From an uncultured Pelagibacteraceae bacterium (GTDB lineage: Bacteria > Pseudomonadota > Alphaproteobacteria > Pelagibacterales > Pelagibacteraceae): DNA of 64,000 bases. The stretch is from NCBI GenBank assembly GCA_902577075.1, contig CACGXV010000003.1, positions 62,001 through 126,000 on the forward strand. The letters are read 5' to 3'. Numbering within the stretch: the first letter of the stretch is position 1; every line of letters begins with the position of its first letter. This document shows, piece by piece, positions 52,854 through 61,383 of the stretch. Position numbers and translations under genes: made by a program. The notes beneath the pieces were generated by a model. That model was given only the letters and a program-made list of their open reading frames with translations, did not search any database and had not been told where the DNA came from.

Positions 52854-53286
52854 TTATGTTTAATTTTATTAACTTAGTATTCTTTGTTTCATTACACCAC
52901 AACTCGTAACTTTCACACACTCTCCACAGATGGTTAATAGCTCTTTGAGAAATATCTAAAGGAAAATGGCTTTTTGCATAGTATAAATCAGGAAATTTAA
53001 TTAATTGCTTCATCATTGCTTCTTTTTGAACATTTAAAAGTCGAATTACTTCGGTAGAAATTTTTTCTCCAGAATTATTATCAATATAATTATTTTTTTT
53101 TAACTCTTCAAACCAATCATCATGATACTTACCACTACTTATTTTTTCATATAATGGTGAACCCATGAATCTTTCCATAGCATCAATATTACTTATATTT
53201 TGCTCTTTACTTTTAATTTCACTTATTGCCAAATAAATAACCTCTGCAACATAAAGTATATAAGGTTTGGTCAAATTTTTTTTCAT
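52846..53286 (-). CDS. Hypothetical protein paired with BT1-type transporter
   Basis: A 146-aa soluble, mostly helical protein with no signal peptide or membrane segment. Recognisable stretches are NIDAMERFMGSPLYEKISSG, KYHDDWFEELKKNNYID and SQRAINHLWRVCESYELWCN. I do not recognise the family. It lies immediately downstream of the acetyltransferase gene (four-base gap) and its stop overlaps the transporter start by eight bases, so the three are one transcription unit. Confidence 0.6.
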   Translation of the reverse strand: MKKNLTKPYILYVAEVIYLAISEIKSKEQNISNIDAMERFMGSPLYEKISSGKYHDDWFEELKKNNYIDNNSGEKISTEVIRLLNVQKEAMMKQLIKFPDLYYAKSHFPLDISQRAINHLWRVCESYELWCNETKNTKLIKLNIIE

Positions 53287-53290
53287 GAAA

Positions 53291-53776
53291 TTATAAATTT
53301 AAACTATAATAACACGAATTTGGATCCTCTTTGTAATGTGCAAAAGGTTTGCATTTTTTGAATCCAAAATTTTTAAATAATTTTCTTGCTGGGGCAAAAA
53401 ATTCTCCAGCGCCTGTTTCAACACTTAATTTTTTAATTCCAATTTTTTTTGATTTATCTATTAAATGTGTGATAATTTTCTCTCCATATCTTTTTTTCCT
53501 AAATTTGTCCGCAACCCTTATTGACTTAAATTCCCCATGTTCTTCTGAAAGGGTTTTTAAAGCTCCGCATCCAATTAAATCATTATTCTCCCATAAACTC
53601 CAAAATTTTATACTGGGAACTCTCAAACCTTGCACATCTAACACATGTGAACTGCCTTCTGGTGATACAGATCTTAATTCAATAAAATGAATTCTTAGAA
53701 GCTCATTTACCTGTGGGTTATCAAAGTTATTTTCTATTGATTTAATCATTTTGAAGAACATATAATCGAAAAACAA
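53291..53776 (-). CDS. GNAT-family N-acetyltransferase
   Basis: A 161-aa GNAT. DLIGCGALKTLSEEHGEFKS is the central beta strand pair, followed by the acetyl-CoA loop RKKRYGEKIITHLIDKS (R/Q-x-x-G-x-G/A type), KLSVETGAGEFFAPARKL and a C-terminal FGFKKCKPF strand. It transfers an acetyl group to an amine; substrate unknown. The start may be later than 53776, at ATG 53761 or 53749, since MFFDYMFFK is atypical. It diverges from the SRAP gene across 20 bases. Confidence 0.85.
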   Translation of the reverse strand: MFFDYMFFKMIKSIENNFDNPQVNELLRIHFIELRSVSPEGSSHVLDVQGLRVPSIKFWSLWENNDLIGCGALKTLSEEHGEFKSIRVADKFRKKRYGEKIITHLIDKSKKIGIKKLSVETGAGEFFAPARKLFKNFGFKKCKPFAHYKEDPNSCYYSLNL

Positions 53777-53796
53777 ATTAAACCAATATTAAATAT

Positions 53797-54417
53797 ATGT
53801 GTGGAAGATACGTAGTTACGAATGCTGTTACAAAAACAAAAAATATCGTGAAAACTGCGATTAATGTTCAAGACAGTGATAATTATAATGCACATCCATA
53901 TCAAAATCTTCCTGTGGTCAAGAAATATAAAAACGGCAATACTGTTGAAAATCTTAAATGGGGAATTATTCCATCCTGGGCAAAACAGAAAGACTTTAAA
54001 GCTTTGATAAATGCAAGATTAGAAACAATTGATGAAAAGGTCTCATTTAAAAAACTTATTAAAACGCAAAGATGTGTAGTTGTTGCCGATGGCTTCTATG
54101 AATGGAAAAGAACAAAAGATAACAAAATTCCATATTATTTTTTCAGAAATGATAAAAAGACAATTTTTATAGCTGCAATTTACGATGAAGGCCAATTTTG
54201 CATGATAACTGAGGAGGCAAGCCAAAATATTTCAGAAATTCACCATAGACAACCAGTAATACTTTATGAAAAAGATATAGATAAATATTTAAACATCGAA
54301 CATTTTGGTTCAACTTTTTTAAAAGAGTGTAACAAAGTAAGTTTGGCTTTTCACGAAATATCTAAGGATGTCAATAAACCAACAAATAATAGCGCCTCAT
54401 TAATTCAACAAATTTAA
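53797..54417 (+). CDS. yedK: SRAP-domain protein (HMCES/YedK type)
   Basis: A 206-aa SRAP protein. MCGRYVVTN places the catalytic cysteine at residue 2; INARLETI, VVADGFYEWKR, CMITEEAS and IHHRQPVIL complete the active site. SRAP proteins form a covalent thiazolidine link to abasic sites in single-stranded DNA and protect forks. It stands alone between divergent GNAT and convergent purK. Family and length agree. Confidence 0.93.
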   Translation: MCGRYVVTNAVTKTKNIVKTAINVQDSDNYNAHPYQNLPVVKKYKNGNTVENLKWGIIPSWAKQKDFKALINARLETIDEKVSFKKLIKTQRCVVVADGFYEWKRTKDNKIPYYFFRNDKKTIFIAAIYDEGQFCMITEEASQNISEIHHRQPVILYEKDIDKYLNIEHFGSTFLKECNKVSLAFHEISKDVNKPTNNSASLIQQI

Positions 54418-54421
54418 GATA

Positions 54422-55465
54422 TTATTTTTCAATGACTGTTACATGACCCATTTTTCTTTTATTTTTTATATCTTTTTTAAGATAGTCAAAAAAGAATTCG
54501 TTCTCAGAAAATTTTTTGTCTCTATATATTAAAATATCATCACCTATTAAATTTATCATTTTGGCATTATATATTTTCTTTGTTTTAATTTTTTCTAAAC
54601 CACATACAGCTCTAACATGATTTTCGAATTGACTTATATTGTGAGAATTAATTGTCAAATGTCCTGAGTTATGAACTCTGGGAGCTATTTCGTTAGCATA
54701 TAAATTATCATTTTTGTCAATAAAAAACTCTACACATAATGTTCCAATATAATCTAAGTCCTCTACAATTTTTTTTGACCACTCAGTGGATTTAATTATA
54801 ATTTCTTTCGAAATATTTGCAGGGATTTTAGAGTGTTTTAAAATTTGGTCTTCATGAACATTTTCAATTGGTTCATATATTTCATATTTTTGATTACCAA
54901 ATCTTGTAATGATAACAGATATTTCTTTTTTTAAATTAATGAATTTTTCTAATATGTATTCTTTAGAAAAATCTATTTCATTAGATATATCCTTTTTGCT
55001 ATTTAATTTGTATTGACCCTTACCATCATATCCTAATGTAGTTGTTTTTAGCAATCCTGGCAAAAAATTTTCATTTTCTTTTAATTCGTCTATATGTTTT
55101 ATAGAAACATATTGGGTAGTTTGAATATTTATATCATTGAGAAAATTTTTCTCTGTCAATCTATTTTGGATTAAATTATTAATCTCAGGTTTAGGTAAAA
55201 CTGTTTTTTCATTATTTATACTTTGAAGAATATGAAATGGAATATTTTCAAATTCGTAAGTAACTAAATCGACACTATCGATAAATTCCTGAGTAATTGA
55301 TTTGTTATCATATTTTCCATATATGAATTTTTCCGTAAAGTTTTTAGCTGGCGCATTCTCATCATCGCTTAAAATAACAGTTTTAATGCCAATTTTGTTA
55401 GCAGCTACTGACAGCAAACTTCCAAGTTGACCTCCACCTATAATTCCTAAAATAGGATTTTTCAT
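54422..55465 (-). CDS. purK: 5-(carboxyamino)imidazole ribonucleotide synthase
   Basis: A 347-aa ATP-grasp enzyme. LGIIGGGQLGSLLSVAANKI is the N-terminal nucleotide fold, LKTTTLGYDGKGQYKL and the EKFINLKKEISVII strand form the ATP-grasp, and NEIAPRVHNSGHLTI holds the metal-binding site. PurK makes N5-CAIR from AIR, bicarbonate and ATP. It starts one base after the purE stop, the usual purEK pair. Confidence 0.95.
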   Translation of the reverse strand: MKNPILGIIGGGQLGSLLSVAANKIGIKTVILSDDENAPAKNFTEKFIYGKYDNKSITQEFIDSVDLVTYEFENIPFHILQSINNEKTVLPKPEINNLIQNRLTEKNFLNDINIQTTQYVSIKHIDELKENENFLPGLLKTTTLGYDGKGQYKLNSKKDISNEIDFSKEYILEKFINLKKEISVIITRFGNQKYEIYEPIENVHEDQILKHSKIPANISKEIIIKSTEWSKKIVEDLDYIGTLCVEFFIDKNDNLYANEIAPRVHNSGHLTINSHNISQFENHVRAVCGLEKIKTKKIYNAKMINLIGDDILIYRDKKFSENEFFFDYLKKDIKNKRKMGHVTVIEK

Positions 55466-55960
55466 TTAATTTGGTTTTTTCTTAACAGATTTGGATTGTT
55501 TAGATCTCCATTTTATTAAGCTGTTTTTAATTTTAGGATCAAAATTAGAAATTATAGATGCTGCATACAATGCAGCATTTATGGCACCATCAGTTCCTAT
55601 GGCAACTGTTCCAACCGGAATACCTTTAGGCATTTGGGCTATAGATAAAAGACTATCTAGACCTTTTAGTTTTTTACTTTCAATAGGAACGCCTATTACT
55701 GGTATTCTTGTTAATGCAGCAATCATGCCAGGTAAATGTGCAGATCCTCCTGCGCCTGCAATAATAACATTAATGTTTCTCGATTCTGCTGATTTTGCAT
55801 AATTGAACATTCTCTCAGGTGTTCTGTGAGCAGAAACAATATAAGTTTCATAATTAACTTTGAGTATTTTAAGAGTTTTTTCACATAATTTCATTGTGGA
55901 ATAGTCAGATTTGCTTCCCATTACAATGGATACTCTGTGACTATATCTTTTCTTTTTCAT
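55466..55960 (-). CDS. purE: N5-carboxyaminoimidazole ribonucleotide mutase
   Basis: A 164-aa class I Pur[17 protein letters not shown], the SAHRTPERM active-site loop and [18 protein letters not shown] are diagnostic. It converts N5-CAIR to CAIR in purine synthesis. It abuts purK, and a divergent 86-base gap separates it from the dipeptidase-like gene. Confidence 0.96.
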   Translation of the reverse strand: MKKKRYSHRVSIVMGSKSDYSTMKLCEKTLKILKVNYETYIVSAHRTPERMFNYAKSAESRNINVIIAGAGGSAHLPGMIAALTRIPVIGVPIESKKLKGLDSLLSIAQMPKGIPVGTVAIGTDGAINAALYAASIISNFDPKIKNSLIKWRSKQSKSVKKKPN

Positions 55961-56046
55961 GCTAAGTTTTTGAATTAATATATCAATATAGTCTTAAAAT
56001 TAAAACTAGTCGACAAAATTTGTAATAATTATAATGTGTTTTTAAT

Positions 56047-57015
56047 ATGAATTATCGAATTGATAATCTTCAATATTGCAACTGGTCAAGAGATATTTTT
56101 AAAATCAACAGAGATGCTGGACTGAACGCAGTACATGCAACAGTGGTATATCATGAAGACTATGATGAATTTATAATTAAATTGAAAGAATGGGAAAACT
56201 TATTAAATGAAAATTCAGATCTAATATTTTTGGGAAAAACTTTTGAAGATATTATAAAGGCTAAGTCAGAAAATAAAACTGCAATATTTTTTGGTTTTCA
56301 AAACTGTTCTCCAATTGAGGATGATATTAACTTAATTGAGAAAGTTCATCATCATGGATGCAGATTTATGCAACTTACTTATAATAACCAATCTCTTTTG
56401 GCTTCAGGATGTTATGAAAAAAACGATTCTGGTGTGACAAATTTTGGAAGAGAAGCTATAAAAGAAATGAATCGAATTGGAATAGTTATTGATATGTCGC
56501 ATTCAGGTGAAAAAAGTACATTAGATGCTATAGACATTAGCGAAAAACCAATTGCGATTACTCATGCTAATCCGTCTTTTTGGCATAGTGCTTTAAGAAA
56601 TAAATCTGAAACACTTTTAAAACATTTATCAAACAGTGGAGGAATGCTTGGGCTTTCTTTGTATGCACATCATCTAAAAGATGGAACGAATTGTAAATTA
56701 GATAGTTTTTGTGAAATGGTTGCAAAAACTGTTGAAATAATGGGAGTAAAAAATATAGGCATTGGTTCTGATCTTTGTTTGAATCAACCAGATAGTATCG
56801 TTGAGTGGATGAGGAATGGAACGTGGAGTAAAACAAAAAATTATGGAGAGGGAAGCAAAAGTAAACCAGAATTTCCTAATCAACCTAAATGGTTTATTGA
56901 TGCAAGAGGGTTTAATAATTTAGAAAAAGGATTGAAAAAAATAGGTTTTAATGAAAATGAAGTAAATGATATTTTAGGAAACAATTGGTTTAATTTTTAT
57001 AAAGGAATTAATTAA
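56047..57015 (+). CDS. M19 dipeptidase-like protein with altered metal site
   Basis: A 322-aa protein of the M19 (membrane dipeptidase) superfamily. IGIVIDMSHSG (H152), AITHANPSFWH (H173) and NIGIGSDLC match the later metal-ligand and barrel strands. The N-terminal H-x-D that normally starts the barrel is absent; the protein begins MNYRIDNLQYCNWSRDIF. The bridging glutamate position reads FFGFQNCSP (Q85). The same look is known in M19-like genes near dimethylglycine dehydrogenase in pseudomonads. Dipeptidase activity is therefore doubtful. It overlaps the 550-aa gene by one base, leading a four-gene block of unknown role. Confidence 0.8.
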   Translation: MNYRIDNLQYCNWSRDIFKINRDAGLNAVHATVVYHEDYDEFIIKLKEWENLLNENSDLIFLGKTFEDIIKAKSENKTAIFFGFQNCSPIEDDINLIEKVHHHGCRFMQLTYNNQSLLASGCYEKNDSGVTNFGREAIKEMNRIGIVIDMSHSGEKSTLDAIDISEKPIAITHANPSFWHSALRNKSETLLKHLSNSGGMLGLSLYAHHLKDGTNCKLDSFCEMVAKTVEIMGVKNIGIGSDLCLNQPDSIVEWMRNGTWSKTKNYGEGSKSKPEFPNQPKWFIDARGFNNLEKGLKKIGFNENEVNDILGNNWFNFYKGIN

Positions 57016-58667
57016 TGGAAATTAAGTTAAGAGACCCTAAATTCCTGATGAAGTTGTCTAAACTTGGTTCTTTTCATCAATCAAAACTCTCTTTTTTGAG
57101 ATCTTTCTTAAAAGAGTTTAAAGATTGGAAATATAGTAGAGACCTATTTCAATTAAATGACAAAGGATTTGGAAGAGCAATTTATTCTTTCACTAAAGAA
57201 AAAAAAACTTATTCTTTAATTTGTTTTGCAAATGAAATTAAGGATGATGAAAGATCAGATAGAGTTATTGCCACTAAATGGGATGCTGCATTTACTCTAT
57301 TTGATGGAATTCCAACAAAAGAAGATGTTGATAGACTTAGTAATAATGTCCCTAAACAAGAGGTCGGAAGGCTATCTTACAAAGAACTAACCCTATCAAG
57401 AGCTAATAAATCTGTCAGGTTGTTTAATCATGTAGTTGAAAATTTATCGAAAGGTCAACAACCAGATAAAGAATTTATATCTAAAGTTGGTTATCTTTAT
57501 AGAACTACTGCAGTCTATGGATCTGGTAAATTTGGTTTAGCTGATAGATTTAGGATTAAAAATAGGGATGAAATTTGTGGGCCATTTAGACTAGAGATGA
57601 TGTTGGTTTATTTAGTTAGACAATTTACATTTGACCAAGTTAACCATATTGCAAAAAGTATAAGTCCTAAAAACGCTGTTGAACTAGATAACAATATCAG
57701 CAGAACTCTAGGTATAGGAAATTCTACAGGACTTGGCATGGCACCATTTATAGTAAACCATCCCACTTTACTTAATAACTGGATAACTGCTAGAGAAACA
57801 GTTTTAAAAAAAATAAGAGAAATAGAAAAAGTTTCTAAAAATGATTTAGATATTTTTTATCAGTGTTTAATTAAATCACTAAAAAATATTACTAGCTGGC
57901 ATACTGAAAGTGAATTTCAAAAAGAAAAAATTAAAAATTTAATATTTGATTTAAAAAAATTTATAAAATTTATGAAAGATGAGTTTAAATTTGAAAATTC
58001 TTATCAATTTAATAATATTTATATGTGGGCTGAGGAGAATTTAAATGATGAGTGTATTGAATATATTGTTTCTATGATGATGGAGCCATATGATAAAATA
58101 GTAGATCCTTTAATATCTAATATGAGTTCAAATGAAGAAAAATACTTTAATATTCCTGTTGAAAGAACTATCGAGGATTTAAGAAATATAATTGAAAAGA
58201 ATTACTCTGAAATTTTGAAAATTGATTTTAGTAAGGAAGAAAACAATAAAAATTTCTGGTTTATTTCAAAAAATAAAGAGGAGCCAAGAATAGGGGATAG
58301 GTATATCGATGATGGATCAAATTTAGAACAACCACTTGCTATCGCAAGAGATATCAAAAAGCTTTATGACATAGTATTCACAAAAAAAAATAGTTCCAAA
58401 ATTGGAAAATTTTTATTGGATAATAATCATTTAAGACATGTAGTAAGAAGAGTATTTATTTCTGAAAAATGTCCTTATGCAGAAATTCAAGATAATACAA
58501 TTGGTTCTAAATTAATGCCTATTGATATGTTAAGGCTTAAGTTGTCTTTTTTTGGTGCAATAAAATTTGATCCTAGATCAGACAAGTGGTTACGTATTTG
58601 CATGTTTCAGGGCGCACCTTTGCCATCTGAACTCTCAAATTTTGATAATTATTGGATGTATAATTAA
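57015..58667 (+). CDS. Uncharacterised 550-aa protein
   Basis: A 550-aa soluble protein with no signal or membrane segment. Glycine-rich conserved-looking stretches are RTTAVYGSGKFGLADRF (about 163-179) and LGIGNSTGLGMAPFIVNHP (about 232-250), followed by a long helical centre and a C-terminal SEKCPYAEIQDNTIGSKL region. I do not recognise a named family. Its start overlaps the dipeptidase-like stop and the DUF3726-like gene follows six bases later, so it forms an operon with both. The two glycine loops suggest nucleotide, cofactor or substrate binding, but no function is assigned. Confidence 0.7.
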   Translation: MEIKLRDPKFLMKLSKLGSFHQSKLSFLRSFLKEFKDWKYSRDLFQLNDKGFGRAIYSFTKEKKTYSLICFANEIKDDERSDRVIATKWDAAFTLFDGIPTKEDVDRLSNNVPKQEVGRLSYKELTLSRANKSVRLFNHVVENLSKGQQPDKEFISKVGYLYRTTAVYGSGKFGLADRFRIKNRDEICGPFRLEMMLVYLVRQFTFDQVNHIAKSISPKNAVELDNNISRTLGIGNSTGLGMAPFIVNHPTLLNNWITARETVLKKIREIEKVSKNDLDIFYQCLIKSLKNITSWHTESEFQKEKIKNLIFDLKKFIKFMKDEFKFENSYQFNNIYMWAEENLNDECIEYIVSMMMEPYDKIVDPLISNMSSNEEKYFNIPVERTIEDLRNIIEKNYSEILKIDFSKEENNKNFWFISKNKEEPRIGDRYIDDGSNLEQPLAIARDIKKLYDIVFTKKNSSKIGKFLLDNNHLRHVVRRVFISEKCPYAEIQDNTIGSKLMPIDMLRLKLSFFGAIKFDPRSDKWLRICMFQGAPLPSELSNFDNYWMYN

Positions 58668-58673
58668 TTTCGT

Positions 58674-59282
58674 ATGAGAAGTTATAGCGAAATAGAAACT
58701 ACAATTAAAAGAGCAACTAAGGCAAAAGGTTTTTCATGGGGTATTTCTGAGGAAGTTGGAAAAAATATAAGATTACTTGAAATGTTTGGTTTGCCAGGAC
58801 TTAAAAATCTTAACCAATACTTTAAAATTTATAATATTAGTAACTTTGAAAATATTGGAGAAATTTCACCTTCAAATACAGCAAAAGGATATTATTGTCC
58901 GATACTTTGTGGGTTAAATTTTTATGATCAATCACCTGTAATTTTAAAATTTAATGAAATTGAAATTAATAAAATAGCTTTTCCTCTCATATTTTTATCT
59001 TTTTTGAGTAGGGCGTCAGAGATTATTGGTAAAAGAATATTCTTAAAAATGGACAATAAAGAGTTTTTGTTTAATTTTAATGAATCTATTTATTCTAATT
59101 ATTTAAGTGGAGATATTTTAGAAAAATCAGACAAAATAAATATTAAATTTTTAGAGAATAAAAATAACTTTTCCGAGGATGATTGGTTAGAAATGCATAA
59201 ACTTTCAATTAAAACTTATGTTGAGGAAAGCGAGGAGTCTAAATCAAGAACTGCGGGAGCTGGTTTAACAGATAATGACTGA
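58674..59282 (+). CDS. DUF3726-like protein
   Basis: A 202-aa soluble protein. SEIETTIKRATKAKGFSWG followed by ISEEVGKNIRLLEMFGLPG, and the tail TYVEESEESKSRTAGAGLTD, match my recollection of the DUF3726 family pattern. The family has no known function. It begins six bases after the 550-aa gene and overlaps the zinc-ribbon gene by eight bases, implying a conserved functional unit. The family name should be confirmed by profile search. Confidence 0.65.
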   Translation: MRSYSEIETTIKRATKAKGFSWGISEEVGKNIRLLEMFGLPGLKNLNQYFKIYNISNFENIGEISPSNTAKGYYCPILCGLNFYDQSPVILKFNEIEINKIAFPLIFLSFLSRASEIIGKRIFLKMDNKEFLFNFNESIYSNYLSGDILEKSDKINIKFLENKNNFSEDDWLEMHKLSIKTYVEESEESKSRTAGAGLTDND

Positions 59283-59442
59283 TAAAATAAAAGACGATTT
59301 TTTAGAGAAAAATTTAAAAGATTTAAACGAGATTTGTGAAGAATGTCATAAAGAAGATGAAAGCGTTACGCAAAATTTAATTATGACAGGATATAAGTTG
59401 TGTAAATCTTGCAGAACCTCAAAGACTGTATTTCCTCTTTAA
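59275..59442 (+). CDS. Small zinc-ribbon protein (55 aa)
   Basis: Found by reading the plus strand: ATG 59275-59277 lies inside the end of the DUF3726-like gene, stop TAA 59440-59442. Two CxxC knuckles, ICEECHKE (C21, C24) and LCKSCRTS (C43, C46), would bind one zinc ion, separated by 18 residues. The N-terminal 20 residues are charged and helical. The eight-base overlap upstream suggests translational coupling, and the stop overlaps by four bases the end of the convergent membrane-protein gene. A regulatory or electron-transfer accessory is possible; function unknown. Confidence 0.65.
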   Translation: MTDKIKDDFLEKNLKDLNEICEECHKEDESVTQNLIMTGYKLCKSCRTSKTVFPL

Positions 59443-59984
59443 CTAATATTGCTGACTGGAATTGAGTTCATTCTATTTATAATGAATGTTATTGAGAGAA
59501 AAGCAATTATAAGAAAAGATAAAAACACTACTCCAAAAGATTTTAAATTAGACTTTAAATTTAATATTTGCTTTGTAGATATAATTAAAGAAGCAAATAT
59601 CCAAAACTGTGTAAGAAAAATAATAGGCAAAACTAAGTCTGGTGTAACTGCAAAAAACCTTATTAAACCTGGTGCGTGAGCGTACCCTACGGCAATTAAT
59701 ACTTTTTTAAATGGAACTCTGCTGCCTTTGTCTGGAAAAATTTTTACTCCTATTACAAAAATAAAAATTGCCCAAACAAACCATGTTAGCAAAGCTGTCA
59801 AACCAGATATGCCTATTGATGTTTTTATTATTGAATTTGCCGCTACGGCTCCTGCAACTCCATCAAGTATCATTACAAGACCGGCAAAATATATTGCAGC
59901 TTCTCCAAAGTATTTATTATCTTTGTATAAGCTTCTATCTAATTTTAACGATTTAAAAAAAATCTCTAGAAATTGTGCTAGCAT
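59439..59984 (-). CDS. Yip1-domain-like integral membrane protein
   Basis: A 181-aa protein with about five hydrophobic segments (for example YFAGLVMILDGVAGAVAA and LTALLTWFVWAIFIFVIGVK) and the loop FKKVLIAVGYAHAPGLIRF, the pattern of bacterial Yip1-like proteins. Function of these small bacterial members is unknown; the eukaryotic ones are in vesicle traffic. It lies after the GcvT-like gene, separated by a strong hairpin, and may be read from the same promoter at lower level. Confidence 0.7.
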   Translation of the reverse strand: MLAQFLEIFFKSLKLDRSLYKDNKYFGEAAIYFAGLVMILDGVAGAVAANSIIKTSIGISGLTALLTWFVWAIFIFVIGVKIFPDKGSRVPFKKVLIAVGYAHAPGLIRFFAVTPDLVLPIIFLTQFWIFASLIISTKQILNLKSNLKSFGVVFLSFLIIAFLSITFIINRMNSIPVSNIS

Positions 59985-59990
59985 AAGTTT

Positions 59991-60017
59991 TAAGGGAGGA
60001 GTTATTCTCCTCCCTTA
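59991..60017 (-). terminator. Hairpin between GcvT-like and Yip1-like genes
   Basis: A perfect 11-bp stem TAAGGGAGGAG / CTCCTCCCTTA with a five-base loop. On the minus strand it follows the GcvT-like stop by seven bases and precedes the Yip1-like ATG by six. No T-run follows on that strand. Probably limits read-through or protects the upstream message; its arms contain a GGAGG that could be a masked ribosome site. Confidence 0.65.
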
Positions 60018-60024
60018 TAATCAT

Positions 60025-61383
60025 TTAACCTTTTACAACTTCTCTTGTATTTGCGTTGTAAGACTCTTTAAATGGTATATCAACAACTACTGCATCTACA
60101 GGTTTGCCTGGAGTTTCAGAATATTTTTCAGGCAAGTGTACCTTAAATTTAGTTCCTAGCTTTCCTTTAGGAAAACCATTAGCATTTAGTGTCCCATCGA
60201 ATGGCACATAACCCATTGCAATATTTTGTTTTTTTTCAGGGTGATACCAAGGCGAAGTAATAAACCCAATTGGCTCTCCACCACCTTCATCTGAAATTAA
60301 CCAAAAATCAGGAGCGTATTCCTCAATTGGCTTTCCACCTAATTCTAATCCAACCAATTGAAGTTTATAAGGTTTATGTCCAGCTTTTAAATCAGCTTTC
60401 ATTTTTTCAAGGGCTTTTTTTCCAACATAGTCAGCTTTTTTATTCCATTCACCTTTACCGGATAATGAAACTTGATAACCTAAATTACATTGGAATGGAT
60501 TGTGTTGATTGTCCATATCTTGACCCCAAGAAAGAATTCCAGCTTGAATTCTTCTGTGGTGTGCAGGTGCAATAACCATTAGGCTATGCTTTTTTCCTGC
60601 TTCAAGAACTGCATTCCACATATCCTCTGCATATAAAGTACATTCTCTTAAATATATCTCATATCCGGCCTCACCAGAAAACCCCGATTGAGATATTACA
60701 CAGCTTCTTCCACCAACCTTAGCTTCAGCTAAACCATAGAAAGGCATATTATCGAAATCAACTTGATCACCACATAAATCTCTCATTAATGCTTTTGACT
60801 TTGGTCCTTGAATTTGAACCGGACTTACATCTATTTCATCTATTTCTACATTAAATCTCTCATCAGAGTTTACCCCTTGTAAATAAAGTCCTATATCACT
60901 ATCAGATAAACTGAACCAAAATTCGTCTTTTGATATTCTTAAAAGTATAGGATCATTTAATACGCCGCCATATGCATTGCAAAGAATTACATATCTTGCT
61001 CTCATTGGAGAGATTTTTGTAGCATCTCTTGTAATTACATAGTCTACAAATTTTTCTGCATCAGGACCCTTTACTCTAATTTGTCTTTCAACAGCAACAT
61101 TCCACATTGTTACATGATTAACAATTGCATCATACTCGACCATTGCACCACCATCTTCAGGTTTTACATAGCCTCTTGGATGATAAATACGATTGTATAC
61201 AGTTGCTCTCCAACAACCAGCTTGCATTGATAAATGCCAGTATGGTGATTTTCTTACACGTGTTGAAATTAACATTTCAACTTTTGTTGGTCCGCTTTGT
61301 CTTAAATTATAAGGCACTTTTCTATCAGATTGATCTACTGATGTTACGTGTCTTAGCTTACTATAGTCAAATTCTTTAGACAT
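60025..61383 (-). CDS. GcvT/DmdA-superfamily tetrahydrofolate-dependent methyltransferase
   Basis: A 452-aa protein of the aminomethyltransferase superfamily. YDAIVNHVTMWNVAVERQI, VKGPDAEKFVDYVITRDAT, VQIQGPKSKALMRDL, FSGEAGYEIYLRECTLYAED and APAHHRRIQAGILSWGQDMD are typical barrel and THF-site blocks. It is longer than glycine-cleavage GcvT (about 365 aa) and the usual DMSP demethylase DmdA, with an extended N-terminus and a tail closer in length to aryl-ether demethylases such as LigM. Its eight-base overlap with a short MetF-like gene and nearby ProW/ProX suggest it demethylates an imported methylated compound to 5-methyl-THF. Substrate unknown. Confidence 0.8.
   Translation of the reverse strand: MSKEFDYSKLRHVTSVDQSDRKVPYNLRQSGPTKVEMLISTRVRKSPYWHLSMQAGCWRATVYNRIYHPRGYVKPEDGGAMVEYDAIVNHVTMWNVAVERQIRVKGPDAEKFVDYVITRDATKISPMRARYVILCNAYGGVLNDPILLRISKDEFWFSLSDSDIGLYLQGVNSDERFNVEIDEIDVSPVQIQGPKSKALMRDLCGDQVDFDNMPFYGLAEAKVGGRSCVISQSGFSGEAGYEIYLRECTLYAEDMWNAVLEAGKKHSLMVIAPAHHRRIQAGILSWGQDMDNQHNPFQCNLGYQVSLSGKGEWNKKADYVGKKALEKMKADLKAGHKPYKLQLVGLELGGKPIEEYAPDFWLISDEGGGEPIGFITSPWYHPEKKQNIAMGYVPFDGTLNANGFPKGKLGTKFKVHLPEKYSETPGKPVDAVVVDIPFKESYNANTREVVKG

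Noticed and set aside
53349..53690. 113-aa plus-strand open frame
   Set aside because: Lies antisense inside the GNAT gene, whose acetyl-CoA motif is clear.
55491..55802. 103-aa plus-strand open frame
   Set aside because: Antisense to purE, which is unmistakable.
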